Positions 25,701 to 39,479 of a stretch of 64,000 nucleotides of DNA are shown here, in pieces. Each line of letters starts with the position of its first letter. The first letter of the stretch is position 1. The stretch spans positions 9,971,144 through 10,035,143 of the forward strand of contig JAQFVV010000029.1 of the NCBI GenBank assembly GCA_028023455.1. Direction: 5' to 3'. Below the pieces are notes generated by a model. The model searched no databases and was not told the origin of the DNA. It saw only the letters and a list, made by a program, of their open reading frames with translations. The stretch comes from Epiperipatus broadwayi. Taxonomy: Eukaryota > Onychophora > Udeonychophora > Euonychophora > Peripatidae. Position numbers and translations under genes: made by a program.

Positions 25701-28700
25701 TTTATTTAACTTTAATTTTTATTTAAACTTAAAATAAGAGTATTTTTTAAAATATACATGAAATTCCTATACCTAATGTATCTATGCTTAATTTAATATT
25801 TGTGTAATATTCTTGTTTTTCGTAAATTAGGTTGTAAAGATCCTACTTAACTTAATTATTATAATTTTTTTATTAGTTAATTTACTAAATATTATTTTCA
25901 TGAACTCTAGTATTTCTTTATTTTCTATCATCCGGAGGCTTGGTTATACTGAAGTTTACTAAATCTTATGATTTCTTTGTTGCAATTTAACATCTAGGAT
26001 TATAATATATGTGTATATGTACTTAGATGATTGTTTACTTTATTTGTCAGTCAGTTTTATATATAATTGTTGTATCCCAGAAAAGCAAATTATATTATTT
26101 TTGCAAATAAAACTAATGATCATAAAGGTAAGTATTAGCCCTATCATATTTGGAAATATAAAACAATTACTCTTCATTTCAGTCATATATTTCATATTAA
26201 GTAAATTTATCAATTCAATATTAAGTCTGATGATAATTATTTGATTTAGACAAGCTTAGATTCACCACATGTTTTCTGTTGCGTAAACTGACTTCCAATG
26301 TGAACTTTCATCATCATCATCGTCATGATTACTTTATATTATTAATTTTATAGATATTTCTGTTATATAAATTGATGCTTTAATGCATATACATCCACTA
26401 TATATTATATTTTTATATGAATTGGTAACACATAGGACTCAATAAATAATCCTACTGCATCCAGTATAACAGTTTAAGGATCATTACATAAATTGTTGTC
26501 CCAGTATGTAGGTCAAACGAAGAATTAAACTTATAGGTTATAAATAACTCGGTGATGATCATGAGATAAAAATGAAATAGTGCATTATTAATGGTTATTG
26601 AAATAAATCCTATTAATATTTTTAATTGATTACACAAAAGATAATTAATGTAGGGTTGTATGACAGAAATTCTGAACAGAATAGAAAGCAAATGATCCTA
26701 CAATGATATCAATGGACAAAGTTTACCATTTTTAGCCAGATCAGAATGAAAATTTACCTAATCGGAAAGAAAATATAGTTTAAATAGATAGTGGTAAACA
26801 ATTTGCTGCCTTAATAAATAAATAAAAAAATGGAAGAAAATAAAGAAATGTTCAAATAAATGAATGAAAAACAAAAGGTCACAAAAAAAGATCACCAAAA
26901 ATAAATCAAGTATTTCAAAAGAATAAAGTGGTTGAAAAACTAAAAATAAATGCAGTCTGAGGGAAAGATTACCATAGATGTTAAAATAGGTACAGAAAGG
27001 GAAATAAAGGAATCCTCTTTAGACAATTCTGGATACCAATATAGTCAGCATACTACATTTGATTTTCCTTTTAGTTTCTGCTTTTATATACTGCATGGAG
27101 TTACTGATCCCATAATGGGATAACTCATAAATTGAAGTGCTTTATTTGTACCCTATTCTCATATTGTAATACTGAATGGTGGTTCCTTTGTTGTATTTAG
27201 ATCATTTTTGTAATCTCTAACATATTTTTTTTTTATGCAGTGAAATATTAGGTTGTTAATGCTTGCTTTTGCTTCATTTCAAAAGATAAAAAAAATTTTT
27301 TTTGATGTAATATTGTATTTATTTTGAATTGCATATATATATATAGGAATACTGTAATCTTTTCAGTGTTTAGAGTTTTTTAAAATTTTAATCGGGCTTA
27401 CTTATATATACATCTTCAATGTATTATTTACTGTATTTTCCATTTTATTCTTTCCATTGCCATATTATGAAAAAACAAAGTAAAATAGAAAATATGGTAG
27501 TGATACATTGATTTAATTATTTCTTATTAATAGTGCCAATTAATTGTTTATTATAGAAATATAAAATATGCATATTCAGTGTGAATTAAGTATTATATTA
27601 TGAATATATTTAACCAAATTGCTAGTATTTTAAGGATTTATGGTTTCAAACAGGATCAAATAAAATTATAAGAAATAGATTTAATGTAATGCATAAATTT
27701 TTATAAATTAGAAATTGATACAAGTTAAGAATGTGTTTAATGTTCATCTCAATAAAGATATTATTCATGTATATGGAAAAATTATAAATTAACTGAATTG
27801 CTTAATTACCTTATATGAATTGATATACATATGTTATATTTACATTAACGTGGGTCATTTCATGGTTGTCAGAGAATTTTAGTGTAAGTGGAATAGAAAT
27901 CAGAAAAAGAGAATTGAATTAATAAAGCCATTAAGAGATTAAAAATATTGAGAAAGAAAAATTTGTTTAAATACAATTGTTTACAAATAATTTTAAAAAT
28001 TAATAAGGAATAAATATGTGTGAATGTTTTATATAAAGTTTCAATTTTCTAACACATATTTATTTAAAAAATTTGAATTATTGTCAATAAAATCTATTTT
28101 ATGATAAATAAATTCACATTTCATTTTGATTAAATAAAGGTTATAGATTTTTTTTTATCCTCGATATTGTAAAAAATAATTCCACAGATAAATTTTTGCT
28201 AAAAACAGAGAAATTTTATGCTGTAAATAGTAAAATATTAGACAAAGAAATACATTATCTTAAGATAAAAGATCTAAAAATAAATAAGAAAACTAATTAC
28301 ACATAAAGTAATATTGAAAATCTTATGTATAAAATTTATGAATTATTATATTTTTTCTTTGTTTGCATTTTTTGATTATTCAAAATATGACAGTTTTTTA
28401 AGATTGGAAAACCTAATATTATGTAAGAAAGTGATTTTTTTTATTAAATTGTTCATTTTATAATCTCAAAAACAACATATTCATATCAATGTGTGTAAAG
28501 AAAAAATTTGTTCACGAGGTAAAAACAAATTGATGTTTTAAAATAGATAATAACCTCCAAATTCCAATGTAATGGCAACTATTTTATAGATTAAAAATAT
28601 TTTGGCTGTGTAATTAAATGGTAGTATTTATCATAATTTGTAGACTCATTCATGCAAATGAATAAATCATGACTTCAATATCCAAAACATGCTTAACAGA

Positions 28701-28787
28701 CGGGCTAATTAAATATGTATTATAATCCTCTAGTCTCTTCCTCCTCTTCTTTCTTAGTTTTGCTTTCTTTATGCAGTATATAACATC
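22762..28787. other. Intron 2 interior: nothing recognised in 6 kb
   Basis: AT-rich with many homopolymer runs. The only repetition noticed is ATTGAAAAATAAAAC, present at about 24103 and again at about 24237. Short open frames (for example at 26011-26244) look like chance frames in AT-rich DNA. Confidence 0.4.
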
Positions 28788-28873
28788 AAACCTCCACTCT
28801 TTTACACTTTTAGTCGAAACTGTTATCAAATTAATAAATATATTTTGCTAAAAGTGTAAAAGAGTGGAGGTTT
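28788..28873. repeat. Perfect 25-bp inverted repeat with 36-base loop
   Basis: The arms at 28788-28812 and 28849-28873 are exact complements, running AAACCTCCACTCTTTTACAC and five more bases. The two arms and loop total 86 bases, similar to a pre-miRNA hairpin in size. A tiny foldback element is the simpler reading. It lies in NDH-2 intron 2. Confidence 0.75.
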
Positions 28874-29287
28874 AAGGTTAAATATGTATTAAATGAATTT
28901 TCTTTGCCTAAGTAACAAAAGAAAAGACTCCAAATTAAATTTAAATATTTGACGAAAAAATTTACAAAATATAAATCTCCTATAAGATTGTGTATTTTCC
29001 ATTGCTGCAAGTTAACTCATAATAATATAAATTAATAAGTATTTCTCAATTTCATAAGCAATATATTCTGGACCAATTTCAAGAATAATGTGAAACTTGA
29101 GGAACCTTGGAAACTTCTTTTAAATATACACCCAAAATATCTGTATTTTTTTTTGAGAAATAACAGAAATATTAGCTTGGAAAGAATTGTAAATATAATA
29201 TAATCTTACCCTAATTTTCTCTCACAAGTTTTTATAGTATAATACTATTTATTTTTCTTTTCTTTTATTGTTTGGTTTTAATTAGTA

Positions 29288-29503
29288 TAAATATGTATTA
29301 AGCCAATAAACATCACATGACCACCACTTCTTATGCTTGTGTATAACTGTTGTTAAAGCAGGAAAAACTCACTATATGTATTGCTACACACAGCAAACTA
29401 GAAATCAGTGGATGCCAGAAAGCTTGTGCATAAAATCCCCATCTAGCTTGCTGTGTGTGGCAATATGTATAGTGAGCTTTGCCTGTTTTAATAAATATGT
29501 ATT
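29288..29503 (-). mobile_element. SINE-F foldback copy in reverse orientation, 12-bp target-site duplication
   Basis: TAAATATGTATT at 29288-29299 and 29492-29503 flanks the insert. The one-sided tail is on the left (AAGCCAATAAACATCACATG) and the short arm ends GCCTGTTTTAA on the right, the mirror image of the other copies. The outer stem is a subfamily variant (ACACACAGCAA on one side, TTGCTGTGTGT on the other). The middle, about 40 bases, is unpaired. Confidence 0.82.
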
Positions 29504-29951
29504 GTATAGTTGAATATTGTGAAAAGATTTTATTACTTATTAATAAAAATGAAAAATTGATATATTCAACAGTTAATGACAATTTAAATTACAGTATATG
29601 TACATTTATATTTAATAAACAGTTTTAAAACTGAAAGCTATTTGTGATTCTGAAAAGTGCCAAATTACTGTATGTGTAATAAGAAATAAATATGTTATAT
29701 ACATAGATAATATGAAGTAGGGAGAGTTAGATTTTTATCAGATTGATAAGTCTTTGTTAATAGAAGCTGTAATAAGTTATCTTAAATTTACTTCATGGTA
29801 GTCTATAAGCATGCAAATGTGTCAATAGTTAGTTTGATAATTATTTCAAGATATTCAGGCAACACATGTTAAAGTTTGCCTTAAGGTTTGAGATAGTGGC
29901 ATTTTAGTTGTATTTATATGTTGGACCATTTCCCTAATCTAATATTAAGAA

Positions 29952-30376
29952 CATCTAATATTAAATACTGATTTTAAACTATCAAAATTTTCCAATTGCA
30001 TTCAACTGTTAGTAATAGCACACAGGTTAATATATATATATGCAAGTATTATTTTCTTCTCTTCTTCAGGTGTTTCTGGCCTAACCAGTGACAACTAGCA
30101 TGGGAATTGAATCTGGACCTTTGGGTTCTTAATGGCACAGTTAGTTGGAGCTACCTTAAAATTTTATATCCAATAATCTAAAGGTCCAAGTTCGATTCTC
30201 ATGCTACTAGCTGTTATTGGTTAGGCCAGCATTATCTGAAGAAGAAAGGGGAATAATACCCTTTGGAATGTTGTGTATATACTAACTTGTGTGCTATTAC
30301 TAACAGTTGAATGTAATTAGAAAATTTAAATAAAGTTTAAAATTGTCTGAAAAACATTCACTATTTAATATTAGAT
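29952..30376. mobile_element. SINE-A inverted pair (tRNA-derived)
   Basis: A plus-strand copy (about 30131-30376) has an A box-like GGCACAGTTAGTTGG and a B box-like AAGTTCGATTCTC. Its body contains CTGAAGAAG and CTATTACTAACAGTTGAATG, and its tail AAATAAAGTTTAAAATTG. A minus-strand copy lacking the head (29952-30130) is its inverted partner. The outermost arm bases are ATCTAATATTAAATA on the left and the complement on the right. The spacer is about 40 bases. Confidence 0.8.
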
Positions 30377-33300
30377 GATGTAAATAGTTCACCATATAGA
30401 TACAACATGTTAAAGTTGTTTAATATTTATATCATTTATAGATATTCCAGAATACATAGGTATTGAGTACAAAATTTTACATCACAAACAAGTAAAAAAA
30501 AAAATTTAATATAGATTGACTATCTTTTTTTCTATGATACTAACTATAGATTAAACTACTGCAAAAGATGTTATGTAGCTATGTGTGTGCGCATATGTTT
30601 AAGCTGCTATTTTGGAAATTTAATAAGAATTATTGAATGCCACAACTATCTGTATATATTTTTTTGTTATGTTGTTAAGTCAAATTTTACAGTTATTCAA
30701 ATTGTTTTAAAATGAATACATGAAAATGAGACATTCTTAAAATTCAATTTATTTGATCTTTAGATTAGAGTCTTGATTAAGATTTGTTGTCCAATGATAA
30801 TGATTGTATCTGATTAATATGTATCATTCATGTGGAATTAGAAAGAAAATAGCAAAATTATACTTACATATTTCATTTGAAAAAGAATATTTCTTATTAT
30901 TTAACTTTCCAGTATTAGAAGTCACAGAAATCTGCCCACTGTCTGATTAATATTGTGTGTGGTATATTTATCTCTATAGGTAAATATGTTAATAGTTTCT
31001 AAATATATATACATAGTTTATGCTGGAATGCAGATAACTCTTCCTGAACATATGTTGTAGTTTTAATAAAGCAACTTGTTCTATTGCACATGTCCTATTG
31101 AGATACCAATGTTTAAAAAGATGATTATTTTATTCTGAGAACAAAAAGGTAAAATCATTTGCATGACTGAAGATTGACTTTAGTTTTAAGGTAATTTTTG
31201 TCATTGTACCTATATTTGCAATAAAATTATTTTTCTTAATTAGCTCTTTTTATGCTGAGATAGCCTGTGGCATTAACGGACATATTGAAAATACAAGATT
31301 TGTACATTGAGTGAAATTTGATTATCTTTATTTTCAATTGATTTGTTGTATTATTTAGGGTTAAGTGAAAGCAGTCTATTTTATTCCAGATGTGTCTTTA
31401 TTCATCAAAGCAAACTCATATATAAGTAATGTTTATTTAGAGATATAATTATTTAAATATATCGTGTATTGTGCATGTTCATATCATACCAATTTATATC
31501 AGAAAAATGCATTTTCTAAGATAATGTAGAATATGCTGAATACACACAGTATATATTAATATAGATGTAAATAAAATAGTAAGGGAAGTATCACAATGAA
31601 ATAAGTCAGTAGTTAGGAATTTATATTTTACTACAAGAATGGATTTTAATCAAATTGATATAAATATTAAGCATTACAATAGAAAGAGAATATGCATTTA
31701 AAACCATATAACCTTTAAGATAAATAAAATGTCTTCATTCATTTATTCGACATTTGATATCAATCAACATTAGGTAAAAGTCATTTGATTTTTTGATACA
31801 ATCTTTTATCAGTATCATTATTACTTTGAGTATAATGAATCTTATATTGATATTATAGTATATATCCAACTTTACCTGGGTTTTTATTATTATTATTTTG
31901 TAAATAGAACTTGAAGTAGTCATGTTAAAGGTCTCATGACACACTGATTTGATTAGGAACTAGATGATGCACATCATTCCATCAAAAAGGGGGAATATCT
32001 GGTGAAGACCAAAATAAAAAGTAGCCTACTATGTACTAAAGTTTGATTATGTGAAGACTATGAATATGGAGCAACAAGGGCCCTGAAAGCGCTAAGTCTG
32101 TAAATCAGAATATATATACAAAAGCCTACAAATTATTACACAAAAAGTTTCACCGCAACGCATCAGCGTATTATTAATTACGAAGTGAGAATGTTTAGAT
32201 ATCTTAATATTGTGAATTATTATCATGATATTTTATTAATCGATTGAACTCAATCCTCATCATCTTTTAAATTCTTTATGAATTTCATGATGCCCAGCTC
32301 AATTTGAAGTTGATGATCTTAATGCCCTCACATCTAGAATTCTAATAGTTTATACATATATTTGATGTGTTAGTGTTAAGCCATTTATAATATAAATCCC
32401 TCCTAATCATTAATCTTTCAAATAAAGTTATTTTCTCATTTCCCAAGTCATCTGCCACTCTCACTATATTCCTATGCAGAGGAATAGATATTTTTTTAAA
32501 AAAGAAGGCTAATCATTATTTTTTATTTAGTCTGTGTATACATGTATAGATAAATGAAATAACCCAATATAAAATATGCCTTTTCACCTTTCTAAGAAAA
32601 ATAGCATAACTTATTCAGTTAACTAAGGTTAATAGTTTTATCATTTTTAATATTTATTTAACCTCTAAACTAAGATTAGCTAGATATTTATTTACCAACT
32701 AATAATTAGATGGCCACATTGGTTATGGATTGCCAAAAAAAAAAATTCTAAATCTGCTTGAAATCTGAAAACATTTCCAAATTTGAAGCCCAGATCTTGG
32801 ATGCATTTAATTAATATGTTTGTCGTATTGCATCTGTTATGTATAATGTTAATAAATTGGTGATAGATTTAAAATAGAGTATAACTTTTACTTTCACTCC
32901 ATCTTCTCTTTACTAAATTGATTTAATCTAATGGATAGACTGTCTTATTATTTTCATCTATGTCATTTATAATCATATTAACATTAGAATGAATAATATT
33001 ATACTTGGTGCTGTGCAAGTATTAATAAGAAATCTTTTATTATAATTAGTAGAAGAAATAATCCAACATCACTATAATTAAACATTATAAACTAACTACA
33101 CTTTGTCATATAAATGTTGTATGAATTTCAAAAAATTGATTTTTTTTTTTAAACTAGTGTTTGAATGAGCATTCACTATGAGTCAGATAATCATGTTATA
33201 AGACATGGTCTCACACTAGAGCCAAATAGAGAGATTTTCTGCCAGTGTTTTGTCAAGATTCTGTTTTATTAGGAATACAAATAAAGGGTATGGGTATGTT

Positions 33301-34237
33301 TTATATTTTGCTTTAAATTGTGTTTGTCCACTCATTATAGAAATGTGTAGGTTTAATTTTTTTATCTAGTGTTCAGCCTCGAGAGAGCTTTTTCAAATTC
33401 ACAAGGTGGAGTTTTGGCTTAAATCATACTCCGTTATCATTGTTTCAAATTGAGACTTATTGGCTTTTCCAGATTCCCTTTTTTTTTTCTGATTGGGGGA
33501 GGGGATTATAGAAGGTATTTGCTATAACAAAAATTAAATGGGAATTTATTTGTGAATATTGCTTATACATTTACTGATAAATATGACTTTTTTTATTCTC
33601 ATAAATATTTCATAGATATTTGACAAACCAGTACCATACAGTTCACATAGCTTATGGACAGTAACAGAAACAAATTATTAATTAAAAAAAAAAAATTAAA
33701 TATATTGCTTATCATTGCTTCTGAAGAATTGTTTTTGTAAAATCATTTTTGTAAACATTTCACGGCAGAACTACTTTTATTTTCTGATAGTGTTTTTTTT
33801 TTGTTGTTGTTGTAAAAAACACAGTATTTAATTCTTTCTTGCTAATGATCTAATCCTTAATTAAATCATTGACAACTTTTCAATGCTTGGCATTAACAGT
33901 ATCTTTAGTACTTGCACAGACATAAAAATGCATGGCTTCTATAATTTAAATAAAAGCACACTGCACTAAACAGGTTTTATTTCAGCACACATGTTGAAGT
34001 TTGGTAATCACTAATTACATTAAAGGAAATAGTGAAACTTTTTCCCTGGCATTACGGGAAATTATAGTTTTTGAGACTTTTTTTTTAAGTCGTGATAGTC
34101 GATATAAAGATGCCTAGGTCCCAGATTTATGGTATTTTATTTATATACTATTTGCACATAATGACATCTGGATATGTTAATTATGTGGAAAATGACAAGA
34201 TTATCTATATTACATATAATGCTACTGGTATAATACT
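30377..34237. other. Intron 2 sequence, nothing recognised in 3.9 kb
   Basis: AT-rich with frequent A or T runs. No protein-like frame or window repeat family was found by eye. Confidence 0.4.
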
Positions 34238-34239
34238 TT

Positions 34240-35265
34240 GCATTTATATAAATATTTGAAAATCAGACACTCTTCACAAACCTGGGAGCTTAATTGTAAG
34301 TATAGGGGATTTGAACTCAGATTTTCAAGCACCCTTCAACTAGCCACACTATCTCATACAACTGATACACATGACCATACACATGTGGAAAAGATAAATA
34401 ATCACCATTATACATATTTGCTACTAAACTAGCACTCATCAGTTGGTCCAGATTATTATCTCCCACATATATATATACAATCAGTGCTCAGTTTATATTA
34501 AGATAGCAAATCTTCATATTTTAATGGATAGACCTCAGTCTACTTCAACCTCCAACTCTTCAGCCATCCATATCATTGAAAATCTGATGATGAAAACCCA
34601 AATCCCATGCTGATGCCAATATTATTGCCATGCCAATGTTGACCTCAAGTCATTCTGAACCCTCATGTATAGGACTTTATCCATTTAAATACATAGAAGA
34701 GGGATGGGCAGGATGCAAGCTTGATGTGTAAATATTTGAAAACCAGGCACTCTTCACAAACCTGGGAGCTTAATTGTAAGTATAGGAGATTTGAACTCAG
34801 ATTTTCAAGCACTCTTCAACTTTCCATTTTACCTCATACAATTGATACACATGAACACACACATGTGGAAAAGATAAATAATCACCAATATACATATTTC
34901 ATATGTATTTAAATGGATAAGGTCCTATACATGAGGGATCAGAATGACTTGATAATATTGGCATCAGCATGAGATTTGGGTTTTCATCATCAGATTTTCA
35001 ATGATATGGATGGCTGAAGAGTTGGAGGTTGGAATAGATTGAGGCCTATCCATTAAAGTATGAAGATTTGCTATCTTAATATAAACTGAGCACTGATTAT
35101 ATGTATGTGTGGGAGATGATAATCTGGAACGATGAGTGCTGGTTTAGCACAAAATACATATATTGGTGATTATTTATCTTTTCCACATGTGTGTGGTCAT
35201 GGGTATCAGTTATATGAGATAGTGTGGATAATTGAAGGGTGCTTGAAAATCTGAGTTCAAAATCT
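34240..35265. mobile_element. SINE-B inverted pair with a third direct copy in its spacer
   Basis: The left arm is 34311-34696 and the right arm 34902-35260, running from TTGAACTCAGATTTTCAAGC to its complement. The spacer (34697-34901) holds another SINE-B head copy at about 34741-34893, a direct repeat of 34260-34412. B box-like GAGTTCAAA on the minus strand, and the sharing of the head with 47.4 kb, mark it as a retroposed tRNA-related family. The arms also contain about 250 bp of extra sequence beyond the SINE, copied on both sides. Confidence 0.75.
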
Positions 35266-35266
35266 T

Positions 35267-35976
35267 TATAAGATGTGATATTGGACTATTTCCATCATTA
35301 ATGAGTGAAAGTTGAATGTATAGAAAATTTTATTTAAACTTTCCAAATACAAACAACTTGTTAGTAATAACACAAATAGACAATACAGGTTAGTAATTAC
35401 CCAACATTTCGAGTAGTATTGTTCACCACTCTTCTTCAGGTGTTGCTGGCCTATATGCACGGTTATTCACTTAGAAGTTGAACTCGCACCTTTAGATTCT
35501 TGAATATTGAATTTAAGGCGAACACTCTATCAACTGAGCTATTCTGTCAAAGGCAACATATAGTAGAAATTTGATATATTTATATATGAGGGTTGGTTCA
35601 AATCCTCCTGAGTCCTCCAATTTTTTTTTGAACCAACCCTCATATATAAATATATCAAATTTCTACTATATGTTGCCTTTGACAGAATAGCTCAGTTGGT
35701 AGAGCGTTTGCCTTAAAATTCGATATTCAAGAATCTAAAGGTGCGAGTTCAACTTCTAAGTGAATATTGTCACTGTGCATATAGGCCAGCAACACCTGAA
35801 GAAGAGTGGAGAATAATACTACTCGAAACGTGTAATTACTAACCTGTATTGTCTATTTGTGTGTTATAACTAACAAGTTGTTTGTATCTGAAAAGTTTAA
35901 ATAAAGTTTAAAATTTTCTATACATTCAACATTCACTCATAAATGATGGAAATAGTCCAACATATCACATCTTATA
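35267..35976. mobile_element. SINE-A palindrome, 710 bp, with two intact tRNA-like heads
   Basis: The arms (about 35267-35603 and 35627-35976) are complementary almost throughout, with a spacer of about 25 bases. The right (plus) copy has GACAGAATAGCTCAGTTGG at 35681 (canonical A box, TAGCTCAGTTGG), a B box GAGTTCAACTTC at 35745-35756, a CTGAAGAAG body and a tail with AAATAAAGTTTAAAATT. The left copy is the same on the minus strand. About 55 bases upstream of the A box (TTGAACCAACCCTC...) are also duplicated. It abuts the SINE-B palindrome and ends about 465 bp before NDH-2 exon 3. Confidence 0.85.
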
Positions 35977-36440
35977 ATATACCATCATTACAAATCTTCA
36001 GACAAGTACTAAATCCACTATATTTGAATCTATATAAGCATTCAAATTGTAAAGTTATTTTAACATAGAGACTACTTTTCTTGAAAGAAATTACTACTTT
36101 ATTTAGATATGCATGTTTAACTTTTTATATGTAAAGATTCTACCAAAGAATTTCATCAAATTTTTCTATTTAAAAAACTTTCAATTAAGAATAATTTTAT
36201 TTTTAAATTTAAAAAAAAATTTAATGGCAAGATTTAATAAAGATATTTAATGTACTTTAAATATTAAAAAAAAAAATCATTGGTTTTAGTTCATAAACAG
36301 TTCAAATATTTTTAAAAAATTTGGAACAGTTGTCACTATTAACAATATAAATCCATCCATTTCTTATTAGATTGAAACTGTAATAATTATTTTTGTATGT
36401 AGACACACTTTTATAATTTAATCATCTATTATTTTTTTAG

Positions 36441-36672
36441 ATCCATTGTTGAACCCATCAGAAAACGTCATTTTATTTTTAATAAACAGCGATCTTATCA
36501 TCAGGCACATGTTACTGAAATTGATTTTATTAATAAGATTATTGTATGCCACAGTGATCTTCGCCCTGGTGTAATTTATAAACAACCTTATGATTATTTA
36601 GTTATTGGTGTTGGTGCTCTCAGTAACACATGGAATGTTCCTGGAGTCCAGGAATATGCTTGTTTTCTTAAG
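36441..36672 (+). CDS. NDH2: NDH-2 exon 3
   Basis: Preceded by the acceptor ATTTTTTTAG and followed by GTAAAAA. It completes Arg99 and continues SIVEPIRKRH, the usual continuation of the family's EFRSIVEPIR block. The substrate-domain strand VTEIDFINKIIVC and PYDYLVIGVGALSNTWNVPGVQ follow. The last is a signature of this superfamily (AxGxxxNTFG.PG in relatives). It ends at a codon boundary after CFLK, residue 176. No internal stop. The first ten bases of the exon were needed to keep the phase, which supports the chosen acceptor. Confidence 0.93.
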
Positions 36673-37942
36673 GTAAAAAATAAATAAATTTCTGGATAAA
36701 AGTATGAATGAATTTTTATAGTAATAATAGTAATTGTTGTAGATTGTATAATGAATTAAATAACTCACTACATGTTAAACTATTTTAAAGTAGTGATGTC
36801 TTTTTTCATTCATAACGAGTAAACTTAGAAAGTAGAATCTAAGGAAGACTTCTTTTGAAACAAAACATTTACTTACTAATATGACTTATTTCAGCTTGGT
36901 TTTACTATTATGATATTTTTAAAATAAGATTTGAATACGGTTTTATTGTTTGCAAGACAATACTAAAAAAAAATCCAATTCTAAAATTTGTTATCAAGAA
37001 TAAAATTAATTAAGAATTGCAAGATAAAAGATAATTATGCTACATTATTCAAAAATTTGAAAATATGTTATTTTAGCAATCATTTTTTGTACAATAATAT
37101 ACTGTATACACAAAAAAATATTACCCATCAATATTTGAATTGATAAAATGAAAAAGAATCTCAACCTTTTCAATTCCGTAATAACTGGTAAAAATATAGC
37201 ATCTAGAAAATTGCTTTTTAATAAAAAGGCATCTTTTCTCGTAGTGGATTAAAGAATTTTATGGAATTACTGATCAGAGATGACTTAAAAATATAAGCAA
37301 CACTCTTGAAACAATTTAAATTCTAGTGATTAGTTAGGAAAGATAAATAAGTATGTTGATAATGCTGCCTGTAGCAGTACTAGGAATTTAGTTCAGTTAG
37401 AAAAATCTAATTCTAGCATATTATGGTTTAGGCTTAAGGAATAGAAGTAATATATTGATATATTTTAATAATGTGAATAATATATTAACAATGTATACAT
37501 AGTTTAAAAACCCAAGAGAAGAATTATTATATGGAGGTCTTCAAGCCTTAGATTATATTTTCATATAATACAGGTTTAGAAATCGCATTGAGAAAGCATG
37601 GACATATTCCAGAGCTGTTACATTCAGAATTAAAGCCAAAATTTAAAAGAAGAAATTCTAAACCAAGAAAGAAATTATTAGTGCATTAAAGAGAGATGGA
37701 AGGAAAAAGTTTTAACATTTTTAAAAACGAAAATAAATATAAATGTCATTAAAGTTAATTGGTAAAATTCAATAAAAGGTAGAGGGAAAAAATTAAGAAA
37801 AAGTTTTTTAAAATTATATGTGAATGGCAAGAGAATAAAAAAAAAAATTTGGATTAACAAATGGGATATAAGGTTTGATATTGGAATTTTTTATTTGATT
37901 TAGATAACATTTGTCTAAATTGCATGTTGTTATTAAATTAGT

Positions 37943-38163
37943 AATAATTGAAAGGTTGCTAATCTTTCACATGCGCCTACTGTTGTCTCTCAGACAGCCA
38001 ATCAGATTTTAAACAGCTGTCTTAAGAACGATCAAGCCTTGACACATGACAGAGAATCATGTCAAGGCCTGATCGTTCTTAAGACAGCTGTTTAAATTCT
38101 GATTGGCTGTCTGAGAGACAACAGTAGGCATATGTGAAAGACTAGCAACCTTTCAATTATTAT
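37943..38163. mobile_element. Foldback element, about 220 bp
   Basis: The arms (37943-38050 and 38057-38163) are complementary with few mismatches, from AATAATTGAAAGGTTGCTA to its complement, and leave almost no loop. It looks like a hairpin-type MITE or an inverted SINE pair. No tRNA box or transposase was seen. It lies in NDH-2 intron 3. Confidence 0.8.
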
Positions 38164-39479
38164 TTGATTTAGTTAAAAGCAAAAACAAATCTATTTTTGG
38201 GATTCTATATTTTCAGCATGTTTCAAAAGGTGATCTACGAAATGTACTTAATGATTTAAATGCAATAGTTCAGTAATTAATGCTCAAAAACTCAAGTTCT
38301 TTATCAGCTAATGATGGAAGAAAAATCTTCAGCAACTTTTAGCTTTTTGATTATCAATTTGAGAATGTAAGCTGATTTTAATTTTTGATAGCTTTTTAAG
38401 GAGAAAATGAACTTAGAGTGCAGATTCCCATGTGCTGCTTTGCTTTTAACTAATTAAAAAAATAGGGTGTTCTAGTCATTTTACCTAATTTATTATATGG
38501 AAATGAGACTTGGACAAACTTTTGACAAAATATAAAGACATTAGAGTTTTTTTTTTCTTCTTCTCAAAGTTTGTTAATTTTATTGATTTTGAAATGTTTT
38601 TAAAGATAGAGTGAAATGAATCATTTTGTTGAATCTTTTGAAAAAGAGAGTATAGTTCAGAAGCAAAAAGAATTGATAAGAAATCTACATGATTCATCTT
38701 CTTACAGAAAAAATATATATAGGTAACGATACAAGAGGTATAATTTATAGCTTGTTTAATAATTATGTGTTCATTATCTTGTTTTTATCACGATTGAATT
38801 TAAGAAAATTTATATAATCAATTTTGCTGATGGTAAGGCATGTTTTTGGATAATGAACAGGATTGATGAAATTTGTATAAAATTTAAGATATAAGTCTAA
38901 AGTAATGTTTATAGATAAAATGATAAAAAATTGTCGATAGGGTGAATAGTTGTGTGAAAATTTTTTGTTAATTGAAGTTGGCCTTTTCTCTAATGGTATC
39001 ATAAGTACTAAAAGAAAATCCACTGACTACTTCCTTTGAACTATAATTATATTATAAATACCAATTAATTCTCTCATATCGATATTTCCATAGCCTTCAG
39101 TAATTTAATTGGAATCTCAATAATCTAATCCTCCAGTTTCTCAATTATTGCATAACCTATTTCATCTTTATTTGTTTTTTTTTTTTAGTCGTCAAAATGA
39201 AGCTTGCCATTTCATCATACTTTGCTGTTTGATATGCATTTTCTTATTAACTGTCTCATAAACAAGCAATGGTAAAACATGTTTATTAAATTCTTTTCAA
39301 GCATATAGATATATTTTCTTTTAATATTAAGATATTTCAATCCATTCCATTCAAATGTAATTGCATGGTTAATTTAATCTTTTCTGTTAATTCATTATTA
39401 TCAATCTATTTTTTTCCCATTTTTGAAAAGCTATTGACGATAACTTTAATAATTTTAGTTCTATTTTCTTGTTTTTATC

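Noticed and set aside
34238-34912. Two small plus-strand proteins with nearly the same sequence (about 64 aa)
   Set aside because: Both are chance frames across two direct copies of SINE-B.
35681-35760. A functional tRNA gene
   Set aside because: The A and B boxes are good, but the region between them does not form a normal anticodon arm, and the unit continues into a SINE body and tail shared with the 30-kb copy.
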